DNA of 64,000 nucleotides from Propionibacteriaceae bacterium (GTDB lineage Bacteria; Actinomycetota; Actinomycetes; Propionibacteriales; Propionibacteriaceae): NCBI GenBank assembly GCA_031285845.1, contig JAITVK010000032.1, forward strand, positions 62,001 to 126,000, written 5' to 3'. Under the pieces are notes generated by a model, which was given only the letters and a program-made list of their open reading frames with translations, searched no databases and was not told the origin of the DNA. Made by a program: the position numbers and the translations under genes. Each line of letters opens with the position of its first letter. Position 1 is the stretch's first letter. Positions 33,339 to 42,522 of the stretch are shown one piece after another.

Positions 33339-33895
33339 TGGATCACCTCGACGCTGGCAGGCTGGACGTCGATCGGGCCATTCGCACCGATGAGCAGTTC
33401 GTCCACGCGTTCAGGTGTCAGACCAAGATCGATTCTCGCCACCCGATTGAAGCCACGAATCATGGCCCCCGTGACGGTGATCTCGACCTGGCTTCTCGAC
33501 AAATCAGCTTGCTCCATCAACACGGGCACCATGACGTGGGAGACATAACCGGGGTTGCCGCCCAGGGGCAGATCGAGATCGTTGGAGCCGGGCACGAAAG
33601 TGCTGTGACCTGACACGACAGTCAAACTTAAGATTGGACTGGCCGGACCGGTCACTTGAACGTCGACACCGACCACCAGGTAGACCTGCTCCGTGTCTCG
33701 CTCGAGAACCCCCGACAAGTGGTGGGTCACCGCGATGTCCGTCACCGTCACAGACAAACCGGCCTCCACGCTGACGGGCTCGCCAATCCGGGCGGACACG
33801 GGTTGGATCGTCGGATCTTCCGGCGCTCGGCTGGTGATCAACGCCGCCACCAGCAGGCAGATCACCAGCGTGATCACTGCAGTCAAACGTCTCAT
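33335..33895 (-). CDS. Secreted/membrane-anchored protein of unknown function
   Basis: A 186-residue protein with a signal or anchor helix (LTAVITLVICLLVAALITS) and an extracellular beta-rich part (GEPVSVEAGLSVTVTDIAV..., VYLVVGVDVQVTGPASPILSLTVV) that resembles DUF4352-like domains. Four-base overlaps on both sides place it in one operon between the large membrane protein and the third gene. No catalytic residues are apparent. Confidence 0.7.
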   Translation of the reverse strand: MRRLTAVITLVICLLVAALITSRAPEDPTIQPVSARIGEPVSVEAGLSVTVTDIAVTHHLSGVLERDTEQVYLVVGVDVQVTGPASPILSLTVVSGHSTFVPGSNDLDLPLGGNPGYVSHVMVPVLMEQADLSRSQVEITVTGAMIRGFNRVARIDLGLTPERVDELLIGANGPIDVQPASVEVIQ

Positions 33896-35328
33896 CTCGC
33901 GTCCTCCGTCACAACCGTCGCCGCCACGCTCGTGTCCTCAGGCGTCGCTGCCAGGCCCGCCGGCGACGTCGCGCCCGTCTCCACTTCACGTGCCTGCGAT
34001 GTCGCTTTCGCCGCGGCCGACGCCAACACGTACGCGGTCGCCAGCAAACACAGGCGCAACGAATCGGACAAAACCCCGGTGAACAGGGTGGCGAATTCGC
34101 CCCAGAAGGTCTGTTGAGCCACGGGTCCCGGCCCGATCACCAGGGTCAAACCGTAGCCGACCCAATCGCCGACAACCCCGAGCAGAGCGTAGAGAATGAT
34201 GAAGGCGCCGAGAAAACCAGCGCCGGCGCGCATCGTCATCCGCAGTTGCTGAAAGAACGGGAGGTACTTGTCATCCAGATCTCCGAAGACGGCGTCCTGG
34301 GTGTCGGCCACCAGGCCCTGGCGGCGTAGAGCCCGAGCCGTCACAGCGGCAGTCTTGCCTTGAGCTGTCCAACGCGGCAGCCGCCCATCAGCCAGCAGAT
34401 CCCGGAAGTTGTCCACGCGCCCACCCATGGCCAATCCGGCCAATGTCAGCCAGAGGAGCGGTGGAACCAGTGTGACCACGAAATGGGGCCAGCCGATCTG
34501 CCAAAACCAGGCCCACATGGCGCTGAACATCTCCGGAACTGACCATCCGATTTGGCGAAAAGGCGTTGTCAGCCAGGTGATGGCGTCTTCACGCCAGGCG
34601 GCGACCTCGCGGGTGTTCAGCCAGGCCCATCCACGGGCCAACAGTGCCCGACCGACGACGAACGTCGACAACAGGTAGAACGCCTCCAAGCCCGCCGCGA
34701 TCAAAGTGACAGCCGCCCATCCGCGGCGTTCGCCGACCTTCTCGGCCACGCGGCGCAGGATGAACGCCCCAGCGATCACGACGATGACGATGAGCGTCTG
34801 CGGGAGGGTACGCGGCACAAGCGGCACAAAAACCATGGTGGTGAAGTCGCCCTGGCTCAACATCGCGCCATCCATCAAGACCCGATTGGCCGTACGGTCG
34901 ACCTCGTCGAAAACCGAGTACGTGCCCAAAAACGCCAACATGGTGACCGACAGGGCCTGCGACAAACCGCGCAGCGGGGACTGGTTGTCGGCCTGATGCA
35001 GATGATTGTCGATGATGCGCCAGCAGACAATGAATCCAACCAAAACCACGAGCAGGCTCAACGCGACGAGGACGACCGCCACCCACTGGTTCCAGGTCGC
35101 CGCTGGCGCTTGGACCGGCTCATCTTGCCATTCCACCCGGTTGACCAGAGTGCCGATAGCGGCCGCGCCCATCTCCAGCAGTCGCCGGATCGTGAACGTG
35201 ACCGTCAGAACGAGCACCAGCCTGGGGACCACGCTTCGCCATAGCCGAACCGTGTCCGCGGTCAGGCTCGTCAGCGACCGACCCACGTCGGACAGGTCCA
35301 CAGCCGCTCGACTGCCCCAAGAACTCAC
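33892..35328 (-). CDS. Polytopic membrane protein of unknown function
   Basis: A 478-residue protein with about eight to nine hydrophobic segments (for example VVPRLVLVLTVTFTIRRLL, WVAVVLVALSLLVVLVGFIVCW, FLGAFIILYALLGVVG) and a soluble stretch around residues 300-360. I recognise no family. The frame extends to 35427 into the divergent MFS gene start; GTG 35328 with TATGCT six bases before it is the likely leaderless start. It heads an operon with two secreted proteins (four-base overlaps), suggesting an envelope assembly. Confidence 0.7.
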   Translation of the reverse strand: MSSWGSRAAVDLSDVGRSLTSLTADTVRLWRSVVPRLVLVLTVTFTIRRLLEMGAAAIGTLVNRVEWQDEPVQAPAATWNQWVAVVLVALSLLVVLVGFIVCWRIIDNHLHQADNQSPLRGLSQALSVTMLAFLGTYSVFDEVDRTANRVLMDGAMLSQGDFTTMVFVPLVPRTLPQTLIVIVVIAGAFILRRVAEKVGERRGWAAVTLIAAGLEAFYLLSTFVVGRALLARGWAWLNTREVAAWREDAITWLTTPFRQIGWSVPEMFSAMWAWFWQIGWPHFVVTLVPPLLWLTLAGLAMGGRVDNFRDLLADGRLPRWTAQGKTAAVTARALRRQGLVADTQDAVFGDLDDKYLPFFQQLRMTMRAGAGFLGAFIILYALLGVVGDWVGYGLTLVIGPGPVAQQTFWGEFATLFTGVLSDSLRLCLLATAYVLASAAAKATSQAREVETGATSPAGLAATPEDTSVAATVVTEDAR

Positions 35329-35426
35329 AGCTATAGCATAGTGGCTCGTCAGCGTCGCGGTCGCAGCGCCGTCGCCTGAGGCCGTACGCGATCGATCAGG
35401 TCGAGGCCAGACTAAACTGGACAGCA

Positions 35427-36830
35427 ATGTCCGGCCTGCTCGTGGATATCACACCACTGCGGCGCTCGCCGGGGTTCCGGCGGCTGTGGTGGGGTCAAGG
35501 GCTGGCCGCGATCGGCGGACAGTTCACCACGATGGCGGTGTCCCTTGAGGTGTACGACCTGACGCGTTCCACGTTCATGGTCGGTCTGCTGGGGGTGTTC
35601 GCCGTGGTGCCGCTGGTTCTCCTCGGCTTTTGGGGCGGGTCGGTCATCGACACCCACGATCGGCGTACTGTGGCGTTGATCTCCGCGCTGGTGATGTGGG
35701 CGGCCACCATCGGACTGGCTGTCGAAGCCTGGTTCCATTTGGACAACATTTGGCTGCTCTACGCCATGGTCGGCGTCCAGTCAGGGGCTGGTGCGATCAA
35801 CATGCCCGCTCGGACGGCCGTCATTCCACGCCTCGTCGACCGCGACCTGTTGCCTGCGGCCAACGCCCTCAACTCGGTGACCTGGACGTTGGCGCTGATG
35901 GTCGGGCCGCTGCTCGGGTCGGTCGCCGTCGCCGCGTTCGGCTACCAGGCGGCCTACACCGTCGACGTCTGCACCTTCTTGGCCGCCCTCTACGCGGTCG
36001 TACGCCTGCCGCCGATCAAACCGCTGACCGGCGAGGGCGCGGGGGCGGTCTCAGGCGAGGCCACGGTGCCGATCCCGGACGCGGCTTCCGGCGAAGGCTC
36101 AGGCGCGCTCCCCCACGCGGCCTCCGGCGAGATCCCGCAGTCGCCGCGTTTCGGCCACACCTGGCGAATGATGGTGGACGGTTTCAGGTTCCTCGCCACC
36201 CATCCGACGGTCGCAATGACGTTGTTCATGGATTTGGCGGCCAACGTCTTCGCCCAGCCGGTGGCGATGTATCCGGCGGTGGCGAAGGAGATGATCGGCG
36301 GAGGTCCGACGACCGCCGGATGGCTGGCGTCCTTCGTGGCGATCGGTTCGGTGGTGGCGATCCTCTTCTCCGGGCCGTTGGGCAAAGTACGACGCCAAGG
36401 CCGGGTCGTCGCGATCATGGTCACCGGTTGGGGACTGGGCATACTCGGTTTCGGCGTCGTCTTGACACTGGTCGGTTCGACTCACCCCGACCATGTCATC
36501 GGCTGGGCTTTGGCCGGATCGGCGATCTGCCTCAGCTTCGCTGGCGCGTGTGACTCGTTCTCGTCAGTCTTCCGCAACACGATCCTCCAATCGGCCACCC
36601 CGGATCGACTGCAAGGCCGCCTCCAAGGCATCTTCACCGTCAACACCAACGGCGGTCCGAACCTCGGGAAGGTCTTCTGCGGCTCGATGTCTCAAGCGTT
36701 AGGCCATGTCAGCCCAGTTCCACTGGGTCTGACCGCAGTCATCGGCGGCGGCTTGTGCATGGCGACAGCGGCGCTATTGGCGAAGCTGCTGCCGAGCTTT
36801 TGGAAGTACGACGCGCGCGCTGAACGTTAA
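35427..36830 (+). CDS. MFS transporter, EntS-like exporter
   Basis: A 467-residue major facilitator with about twelve membrane segments. The N-terminal LRRSPGFRRLWWGQGLAAIGGQFTTMAVSLEVYDLTRSTF and PARTAVIPRLVDRDLLPAANALNSVTWTLALMVGPLLGS fit the EntS (enterobactin exporter)/MFS_3 branch, which exports siderophores or drugs. A 45-residue Gly/Ser/Ala/Pro linker (PDAASGEGSGALPHAASGE) lies between the two halves. TAAACT eight bases before the ATG suggests a leaderless message. Divergent from the unknown membrane operon. Confidence 0.88.
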   Translation: MSGLLVDITPLRRSPGFRRLWWGQGLAAIGGQFTTMAVSLEVYDLTRSTFMVGLLGVFAVVPLVLLGFWGGSVIDTHDRRTVALISALVMWAATIGLAVEAWFHLDNIWLLYAMVGVQSGAGAINMPARTAVIPRLVDRDLLPAANALNSVTWTLALMVGPLLGSVAVAAFGYQAAYTVDVCTFLAALYAVVRLPPIKPLTGEGAGAVSGEATVPIPDAASGEGSGALPHAASGEIPQSPRFGHTWRMMVDGFRFLATHPTVAMTLFMDLAANVFAQPVAMYPAVAKEMIGGGPTTAGWLASFVAIGSVVAILFSGPLGKVRRQGRVVAIMVTGWGLGILGFGVVLTLVGSTHPDHVIGWALAGSAICLSFAGACDSFSSVFRNTILQSATPDRLQGRLQGIFTVNTNGGPNLGKVFCGSMSQALGHVSPVPLGLTAVIGGGLCMATAALLAKLLPSFWKYDARAER

Positions 36831-37068
36831 TCGGGTCGGTCGCGGAACCCGGCGCGCGTTGCACAGGAGACGCGCCACTGTCTGACCACGGAGCAGCACG
36901 CGGCCCCCTGTCGCGAGTCGCGGGCCGCGAGCCACAGGCGTACGTCGCCGCGTGGAGGTGCCCTTCTCACCCGATCGCCCTCGGCTTCCCCGTGACGACC
37001 ACGCTTGATGAGGCCTGACTTCACAATCTGGCCCGCTGTTCACGTCGCAAGGCCCAAGCGTCTGGAAC

Positions 37069-37584
37069 TCAGTCGCGCGCTCCGGCCGCCTCGTACGCCG
37101 CGTAGGCCAGCGGGCCATACGCCACAAAGACGATCCGTCCCACGCTCGTCGCGGTTGCCCGGCAGGTTCGTACGGCCACCTCGGCGGCGTCGGCCAAGGG
37201 CCAGCCGTAGGCTCCGGCGGAGATCGTGGGGAACGCGATCGAGGCGACCTCGAGCTCATCGGCCCAGCGAAGGCATTCGCGATAGCATGATTCTAGGAGC
37301 GGCGTACGATCCTCTCGCGTCGAATAGACCGGGCCGACTGTGTGGATCACCCAGCGCGCGGGCAGACGGCCACCCGTCGTCGCGACCGCCCGCCCGGTCG
37401 GCAGCCCCTGTGGCCAGATGGTCTCGCGTAGTTGGCGGCATTGCGCCAGAATTGTCGGGCCGCCAGCCCGATGGATCGCCCCATCGACTCCACCGCCGCC
37501 CAGCAAAGTGTTGTTCGCCGCGTTCACGATCGCATCGACCGCCATCGTGGTGATATCCCCGGTCACCAACTCGTACTGCGTCAT
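37069..37584 (-). CDS. Macrodomain protein, O-acetyl-ADP-ribose deacetylase type
   Basis: A 171-residue MacroD-type macrodomain. It shows VDAIVNAANNTLLGGGGVDGAIHRAGG (ligand-binding loop 1 with the catalytic Asn and Asp) and FPTISAGAYGWPLADAAEVAV (loop 2), diagnostic of the group that hydrolyses O-acetyl-ADP-ribose and mono-ADP-ribosylated proteins. TACGCT six bases before ATG 37584 and no ribosome site suggest a leaderless transcript. It stands alone. Confidence 0.93.
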   Translation of the reverse strand: MTQYELVTGDITTMAVDAIVNAANNTLLGGGGVDGAIHRAGGPTILAQCRQLRETIWPQGLPTGRAVATTGGRLPARWVIHTVGPVYSTREDRTPLLESCYRECLRWADELEVASIAFPTISAGAYGWPLADAAEVAVRTCRATATSVGRIVFVAYGPLAYAAYEAAGARD

Positions 37585-37744
37585 GAAACTAGCGTAGTCT
37601 CGTCGTCTCCATACACGCTTGCGTCCGTTCCGCGCGATCTCTGCTCTCGGGCCCGCGCGAGGCCCAGATCCTCAGTCGCACGCGTGTCGTACCTGGCCGC
37701 TAAGCTATCGATGTCATCGCTTTGAGACACCGAAAGGGGGATCG

Positions 37745-38107
37745 ATGGCCAGCAATCGTGTGTTCGCGATGAGCTTCGCGAGCATCTATCCGTTGTACGT
37801 CGCCAAGGTCGAACGCAAAGGCCGTACGACCGCTGAACTTGATCAGGTCATCACCTGGCTGACTGGGTACGATGAGGCGGGTATCGCCGCAGTCATCGCC
37901 GACGGGATCGATCTGGAGACGTTCTTCACCCAAGCCCCGGCGTTCAATCCGAACGCTCACCTGATCACCGGCATGATCTGTGGACATCGGGTTGAACAAA
38001 TCGAGGACCCGATGATGCAGAAGGTCCGCTACCTCGACAAGGTGGTCGACGAGCTCGCCAAGGGCAAGAAGATGAGCTCAATCCTGCGGCAGCCCACTTC
38101 CGACTAG
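37745..38107 (+). CDS. DUF2200 domain-containing protein
   Basis: A 120-residue soluble protein: NRVFAMSFASIYPLYVAKVERKGRTTAELDQVITWLTGYDEAGI and FNPNAHLITGMICGHRVEQIEDPMMQKVRYLDKVVDELAKGKKM are the two conserved blocks of DUF2200. The family is widespread in Gram-positive bacteria and lacks a known function. ATG 37745 follows AAAGGGGG; the frame is open to 37619 but without a ribosome site. Single gene. Confidence 0.88.
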   Translation: MASNRVFAMSFASIYPLYVAKVERKGRTTAELDQVITWLTGYDEAGIAAVIADGIDLETFFTQAPAFNPNAHLITGMICGHRVEQIEDPMMQKVRYLDKVVDELAKGKKMSSILRQPTSD

Positions 38108-38154
38108 GGGTACGCCATCAAGCGCAGACGGCGCCTCGACGGGCGTCCAGGTGG

Positions 38155-38553
38155 TCAGCTCACGAGGATGACCGATCCGACTCCGGACGTTTCCATCGCC
38201 TTGGCCAGCCGTGCGTCACCGGTCAGCAGCGGAAACCCCAAGGCTTGCGCCAAGGCGACGCAACTGGCGTCATAGGGTGAAAAGTTGTCTCGAAGCTCCC
38301 ATATGTCAGGCGGCAGGGGACGATGGGGCCAGGTGTGGGTCGGGAAGATGGCCAAGTCTTCGATCGCCTGAGCCGCCCGCGTCGACGAGACCATTCCCGC
38401 GCGAACCCATCCTCTGAAAACCGACACGACTTCGACGCTAGTGAGCTCGAGAACATGGATGTCATGGCCGAGCAGGAGCGGTTCCGCGACCCGCCCGCGT
38501 CGCGAGCCGACAAGGATCTCGGCCAAGACCGAGGCGTCGAGGATTAGACTCAT
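38155..38553 (-). CDS. PIN-domain toxin (VapC/FitB type)
   Basis: A 132-residue PIN-domain ribonuclease. Acidic active-site residues: Asp6 (LILDASVLAEIL), Glu about 41 (TSVEVVSVF), Asp about 95 (FSPYDASCVALAQALG) and Asp about 113 (LLTGDARLAKAM). It is expected to cleave RNA and arrest growth unless bound by the antitoxin encoded just upstream, with which it overlaps by four bases. The size and the YDASCVALA motif are typical. Confidence 0.92.
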   Translation of the reverse strand: MSLILDASVLAEILVGSRRGRVAEPLLLGHDIHVLELTSVEVVSVFRGWVRAGMVSSTRAAQAIEDLAIFPTHTWPHRPLPPDIWELRDNFSPYDASCVALAQALGFPLLTGDARLAKAMETSGVGSVILVS

Positions 38554-38780
38554 GGACGTTGGTCTCGCTCACTGGCGAGAATGTCGGCGGCTGAGACCGC
38601 CGGGTCGATCACTGAACGCAAACGCAACCGATCCAGAAAGTCCGCCATCGACGGAACAGCGACCGCCTGATTCAAGATGGTCGCCACGTAACCCGACGGA
38701 CTTTGGCCCGCTTGAGCGGCACGTACTTTGAGAGCCTGATGCGTCTCAGCGGGCAAATCTCTCACCTGAAGCATGGACAT
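38550..38780 (-). CDS. FitA/VapB-type ribbon-helix-helix antitoxin
   Basis: A 76-residue antitoxin: N-terminal ribbon-helix-helix (MLQVRDLPAETHQALKVRAAQAGQSPSGYVATIL) and a C-terminal toxin-binding tail. The form QVRDLPAETH is that of FitA-like Arc/MetJ repressors. It neutralises the PIN toxin and should bind palindromes over its own promoter. ATG 38774 (MLQVRDL) is an alternative start. Confidence 0.88.
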   Translation of the reverse strand: MSMLQVRDLPAETHQALKVRAAQAGQSPSGYVATILNQAVAVPSMADFLDRLRLRSVIDPAVSAADILASERDQRP

Positions 38781-38813
38781 GTGTTTCAGTCCATACGCAT
38801 GCGCTTCACATGT
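38777..38813. promoter_or_regulatory. Operator-like palindromes of the toxin-antitoxin operon
   Basis: ACATGTG (38777-38783) and its complement CACATGT (38807-38813) flank the palindrome CGCATGCG (38796-38803). The array covers the start of the antitoxin gene and its promoter, as expected for autoregulation by an antitoxin dimer. Confidence 0.5.
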
Positions 38814-38840
38814 GTCATTCGGGGTCCCGGCGAGACGGCA

Positions 38841-41285
38841 TCAGTTCGTACTGGCGCTAGCGTCGGGACGGATGCGAAGCGGCTGACCGGCCACGACGGT
38901 GCGCGCCAGATGTTGCAGGGTTTGGCGGTTCAGTCTGGGCCCGATCTCGACGATTGAGAACCCGGCGAACATGTCGACCCGTCCCAGGTCGCGACCTTGC
39001 AGGCCGCCCTCGTTGGTCAAGGCGCCGACGATCGCGCCCGGGCGCACCCCATGACGACGACCGACACCGATCCAGTAGCGGTTGTAGCCCGACTGCTTGC
39101 CAGCTTTGCGCCCGCGCCGATCATCCGGGCCATCGACGTGGCCGTCGCGACGACGTTGGCCCGCACTCACCGGGCGATGACCGCCACGGTTGGCTGCGCG
39201 TTCGCCCTGCGAATCATCAGGGGACCTCCAATCACGGCGGTACGGCTCGCGCTGTGAATCGTGCTCCGACGCCCAGTCACGGCGACCGTTGTCACGCTCC
39301 GAATGGCCCGCCGTCTCGTGATCGCGCCGATGATCGTACGACCGCTCGTGGCCGCCACGACCTTGCGGCGCACGCTCACCGGCGTACGACTCACGCGACC
39401 AGTCCGACCCGCGCTGGTTGCGGCGCTCACCGTCACGCCCGGCCCGATCACGACTTGGGCGGTCGCGGCGCCCGTAGTCACGATGGTCGCGATCACGTGC
39501 GGGACGCTGACGTCCGCGATCACGATCACGATCCCGGTCGCCCCGCTGCGCCAAACGGGCCAGCTCCTCGTCCATGTCGTCATCGGCCAACGACGTCGAC
39601 CCGCGCTGATCGATCGCCAACGCGACCAATGCTGTGGCCAGTTCGACTGCCTGCTCGGCACGCTCGCGCGCCGCAGTCAGAGCAAGCCCACGGATCTCGT
39701 CGATCACCGCCGCTTCATCCGGCAGGCCAGGCCCATCCGGCCACGCGATGTCGATTGGCTCGGGGTCTTCGCCCGTCTCCGTTCGGTCGCCCCGGTCGTC
39801 ACCCTGGACGTCCCGCCCAGCCGCGTCCGTGGCTTGTTCGTCTGCGACCGCATACCACGGTGTCTCGCCCTCAGTTTCAGAACCGGTTTCAGACGCCATC
39901 ACCGGATCCACATCGTCGGCTCGGATCACTGACTCCGGATCTCGCCCATCCACGGCGACTCCGAACCGCGATTCGTCTGACTGGTCGAGGAATTCCTCGA
40001 CGGCGCGCCGCAGCCGACGCGGAATGCCCGAGGCGAGTTGTTCAGGAACCCGTTCGAGCAGCGCCTCGACCCGATGAGCGTTGACCTCACCCGGGGTCGG
40101 GATGTTGACCGCAACTAGTTGTGCACGGACGGCTTTCTCGATCCGGCGCAGACGATCTCGTTCTTTCGGTGTGACGAACGACAGCGCGATTCCGGTACGC
40201 CCGGCCCGTCCCGTACGCCCGATGCGGTGGACGTACGACTCCGTTTCGCGCGGCAGATCCAGGTTGACCACCAGGCCGATGCGCTCGACATCCAAACCGC
40301 GGGCGGCCACATCGGTGGCGACCACCACATCCAACTGGCCGCTGCGCAGCCGCTCGACGACCTTCTCCCGCTCGGTCTGGGGAACGTCGCCGGAGATGAC
40401 CGAGGCCGCGATGCCCCGTTCGATCAGGCTCGCTCCGACTTCCTCAGCTGCGGCCTTGGTCTGAACGAACACCAGCGCCGCCTCGGCCGTGCTCGTCGCC
40501 AAAACCCGTGCCAAGGCGGCCGCCTTATGCCGTTGAGGAACGATGGCGTACCGCTGCTCGACCGACGCGACCGTCGACGATTGACGCGAGACCGCGATCT
40601 GACGCGGGTTGTGCAGGTGCGCGTCGACCGTACGTCGAATCTCCGGCGGCATGGTGGCGGAGAACAACGCGATCTGGCGACTGTCGGGAACCTGGCTGAG
40701 AATCTTGTCGACCTCTTCGGCGAACCCCATGCGCAACATCTCGTCGCCTTCGTCCAACACGACGAATTTGATCGTCCCCAGGTCGAGCGTCCCGCGCTCC
40801 ATGTGGTCAATCATGCGCCCAGGCGTTCCGACGACGATGTGGGTGCCCGCTTGGAGAGCCCGTTTTTGGGGAAGGTACGGCGCGCCGCCGTAAATCGCGG
40901 TGATTCGAACGCGGTCCAGGCCCTTAGCCAGATCCTGCAACGCGTGGGCGACTTGCAGCGCCAACTCCCGCGTCGGCGCGAGAACCAACCCTTGGGGTTC
41001 CTTCTGCTCAGGATCGATCTTGGCTAACATCGGCAGCCCGAAGGCGGCAGTCTTGCCGGTACCCGTCTGCGCGACACCAACAATGTCAGCACCGTCGAGC
41101 AATGGGGGAATGGTCGCGACCTGAATCGGCGTGGCTTCCACGAATCCGAGGTCGTCGAGCGTGGTCAAGAGGTTGTCAGGCAACCCGAGTGACCCGAAGC
41201 TCGCCCCATTGTCGGCGTCGGCAGCCTGCGAACGCGGTTCGGAGTCGAGGTTCGGGAGGTCAGAAATCTGGTTGTCATCAAGCAC
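38841..41285 (-). CDS. deaD: DEAD-box RNA helicase (DeaD/CsdA-like)
   Basis: An 814-residue helicase: Q-motif (FVEATPIQ), Walker A AQTGTGKT, Ia PTRELALQ, motif II VLDEGDEM, SAT, and HRIGRTGR in the second RecA domain. Motif II is DEGD instead of the canonical DEAD, an unusual substitution. After an acidic linker a 130-residue Arg/Asp/Gly-rich low-complexity stretch (RDRDRDRGRQ...) follows, then a DbpA-like RNA-binding domain (RYWIGVGRRHGVRPGAIVGALTNEGGL) at the C terminus. It probably acts in ribosome assembly and mRNA turnover, especially in the cold. GTG 41285 with TAGACT eight bases before suggests leaderless translation. Confidence 0.93.
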   Translation of the reverse strand: MLDDNQISDLPNLDSEPRSQAADADNGASFGSLGLPDNLLTTLDDLGFVEATPIQVATIPPLLDGADIVGVAQTGTGKTAAFGLPMLAKIDPEQKEPQGLVLAPTRELALQVAHALQDLAKGLDRVRITAIYGGAPYLPQKRALQAGTHIVVGTPGRMIDHMERGTLDLGTIKFVVLDEGDEMLRMGFAEEVDKILSQVPDSRQIALFSATMPPEIRRTVDAHLHNPRQIAVSRQSSTVASVEQRYAIVPQRHKAAALARVLATSTAEAALVFVQTKAAAEEVGASLIERGIAASVISGDVPQTEREKVVERLRSGQLDVVVATDVAARGLDVERIGLVVNLDLPRETESYVHRIGRTGRAGRTGIALSFVTPKERDRLRRIEKAVRAQLVAVNIPTPGEVNAHRVEALLERVPEQLASGIPRRLRRAVEEFLDQSDESRFGVAVDGRDPESVIRADDVDPVMASETGSETEGETPWYAVADEQATDAAGRDVQGDDRGDRTETGEDPEPIDIAWPDGPGLPDEAAVIDEIRGLALTAARERAEQAVELATALVALAIDQRGSTSLADDDMDEELARLAQRGDRDRDRDRGRQRPARDRDHRDYGRRDRPSRDRAGRDGERRNQRGSDWSRESYAGERAPQGRGGHERSYDHRRDHETAGHSERDNGRRDWASEHDSQREPYRRDWRSPDDSQGERAANRGGHRPVSAGQRRRDGHVDGPDDRRGRKAGKQSGYNRYWIGVGRRHGVRPGAIVGALTNEGGLQGRDLGRVDMFAGFSIVEIGPRLNRQTLQHLARTVVAGQPLRIRPDASASTN

Positions 41286-41397
41286 AACGTTCTAGTCTAC
41301 CGTGTGGGGGAAGAGGTACGGAGCGCGGTCGGGGTGCACCTGCGCTCCGCGACACCTTCGCTCTCATCCCCGCGTTCCATGGTCCTGCCGCCCAGTC

Positions 41398-41488
41398 GAC
41401 GGCCCCACTCACGCGGGACCGACCACCGAGGGTTCGACGGTCCCACTCGGCCCAATGGACGACCCCACTCACGCTCGACCGACCACCT
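41398..41488 (+). repeat. Duplicated intergenic 30-mer, 60 bp apart
   Basis: A roughly 30-bp word at 41398-41427 (core CCCCACTCACGC then GACCGACCACC) recurs with few changes at 41458-41487. The repeat lies between the divergent helicase and dehydrogenase genes. Confidence 0.65.
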
Positions 41489-41526
41489 CGCCGTACGCCG
41501 GATGCTCTCCGCACTAGACTCGTCTC

Positions 41527-42522
41527 ATGAGCGCGACCACCCCTGAACCCCCACCGTTTCACAACCCGCTGACCGCCGAGGAGCTCGATCGCCCGGTCTA
41601 TCTTGGGCCGCTGATCGACGACAATGCGGAGGTCACGCTGCGCGGCGCGGGCGTGGTGACCACCCGGGACCCGGACGGCGCGGTGGTCGTCATCAGTTCA
41701 CGCATTCGCGACATTCCGCCGACCGCGAAGTGGATGCACTGTCCTTTCATGGGCGTTGATTCCCTAGTCGGACGGCTGCCCGACCATATCCAGCTTTTGA
41801 CTCGTACGATCACAGGAATGCCCGAGCGTATGGCCTCCTATGTCGCGACGATGGTGTGGGCCGAGCGCTGGAAATTGCATCAGTTCGATCTGCAACAGAC
41901 CGACCGGAAGTGGGTTCAACTTCAGCCTGACTTGCGTGAACGTGACCCGCGTGGAGTGGTCATCCTCGGCACAGGCCAGGTCGGGAGCGCGGCGGCCCGC
42001 GCCTTGCACCACGATTTCCCGTTCATTTGGGGCGTCAGCCGCAGCGGGGCGGCCACTGCGGGATTCGACCTGGTGGTCGACATGACCTCGGCACTGGATG
42101 GCGCGGTTGACTCTGCCCTTCCCGGTTCGACGACCACCAGCCTGGCCTGGAAACAGGTCGACACCGTCGTCATCACGTTCCCGCGTACGCCCGAGACCAC
42201 CAACCTTGTGTCCCACCAGCTCCTCGACGCTCTTCATGACGCGCATGTCATCCTGATCGGACGGGGTGCGACGATGGATTTCAGTGCATTGGAGGCGGCC
42301 GTCGCCTCAGGTTCAGTACGCCACGCGACCATCGACGTACTGCCCGCCGAACCAGCGCCGCCCCAGAGTTGGCTGTGGACTGAGCCGCGGGTGACGTTGA
42401 CGCCTCACATCTCCGGTTCGACTCAGCCCAGTGATCTGACGACGTCCTTTCATGATGCCCGCCAAGCCTTGCTGACCGGAGCCGTTCCCGCCGGCTGGGT
42501 TCAGCTTGGAGCAGCGTACTGA
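41527..42522 (+). CDS. D-isomer-specific 2-hydroxyacid dehydrogenase
   Basis: A 331-residue NAD-binding dehydrogenase. The Rossmann motif VILGTGQVGSAAARAL lies about residues 145-160. The catalytic triad is Arg in IGRGATMD, Glu in VLPAEPAP and His in LTPHISGS. The N-terminal substrate domain is atypical and short in conserved features, so substrate cannot be predicted (glyoxylate or 2-ketoacids are common). TAGACT exactly six bases before the ATG indicates a leaderless transcript. Single gene. Confidence 0.88.
   Translation: MSATTPEPPPFHNPLTAEELDRPVYLGPLIDDNAEVTLRGAGVVTTRDPDGAVVVISSRIRDIPPTAKWMHCPFMGVDSLVGRLPDHIQLLTRTITGMPERMASYVATMVWAERWKLHQFDLQQTDRKWVQLQPDLRERDPRGVVILGTGQVGSAAARALHHDFPFIWGVSRSGAATAGFDLVVDMTSALDGAVDSALPGSTTTSLAWKQVDTVVITFPRTPETTNLVSHQLLDALHDAHVILIGRGATMDFSALEAAVASGSVRHATIDVLPAEPAPPQSWLWTEPRVTLTPHISGSTQPSDLTTSFHDARQALLTGAVPAGWVQLGAAY

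Noticed and set aside
41102..41546. Plus-strand frames in the helicase-dehydrogenase intergenic region
   Set aside because: They run through the helicase 5' end and a duplicated intergenic word; no start signals.
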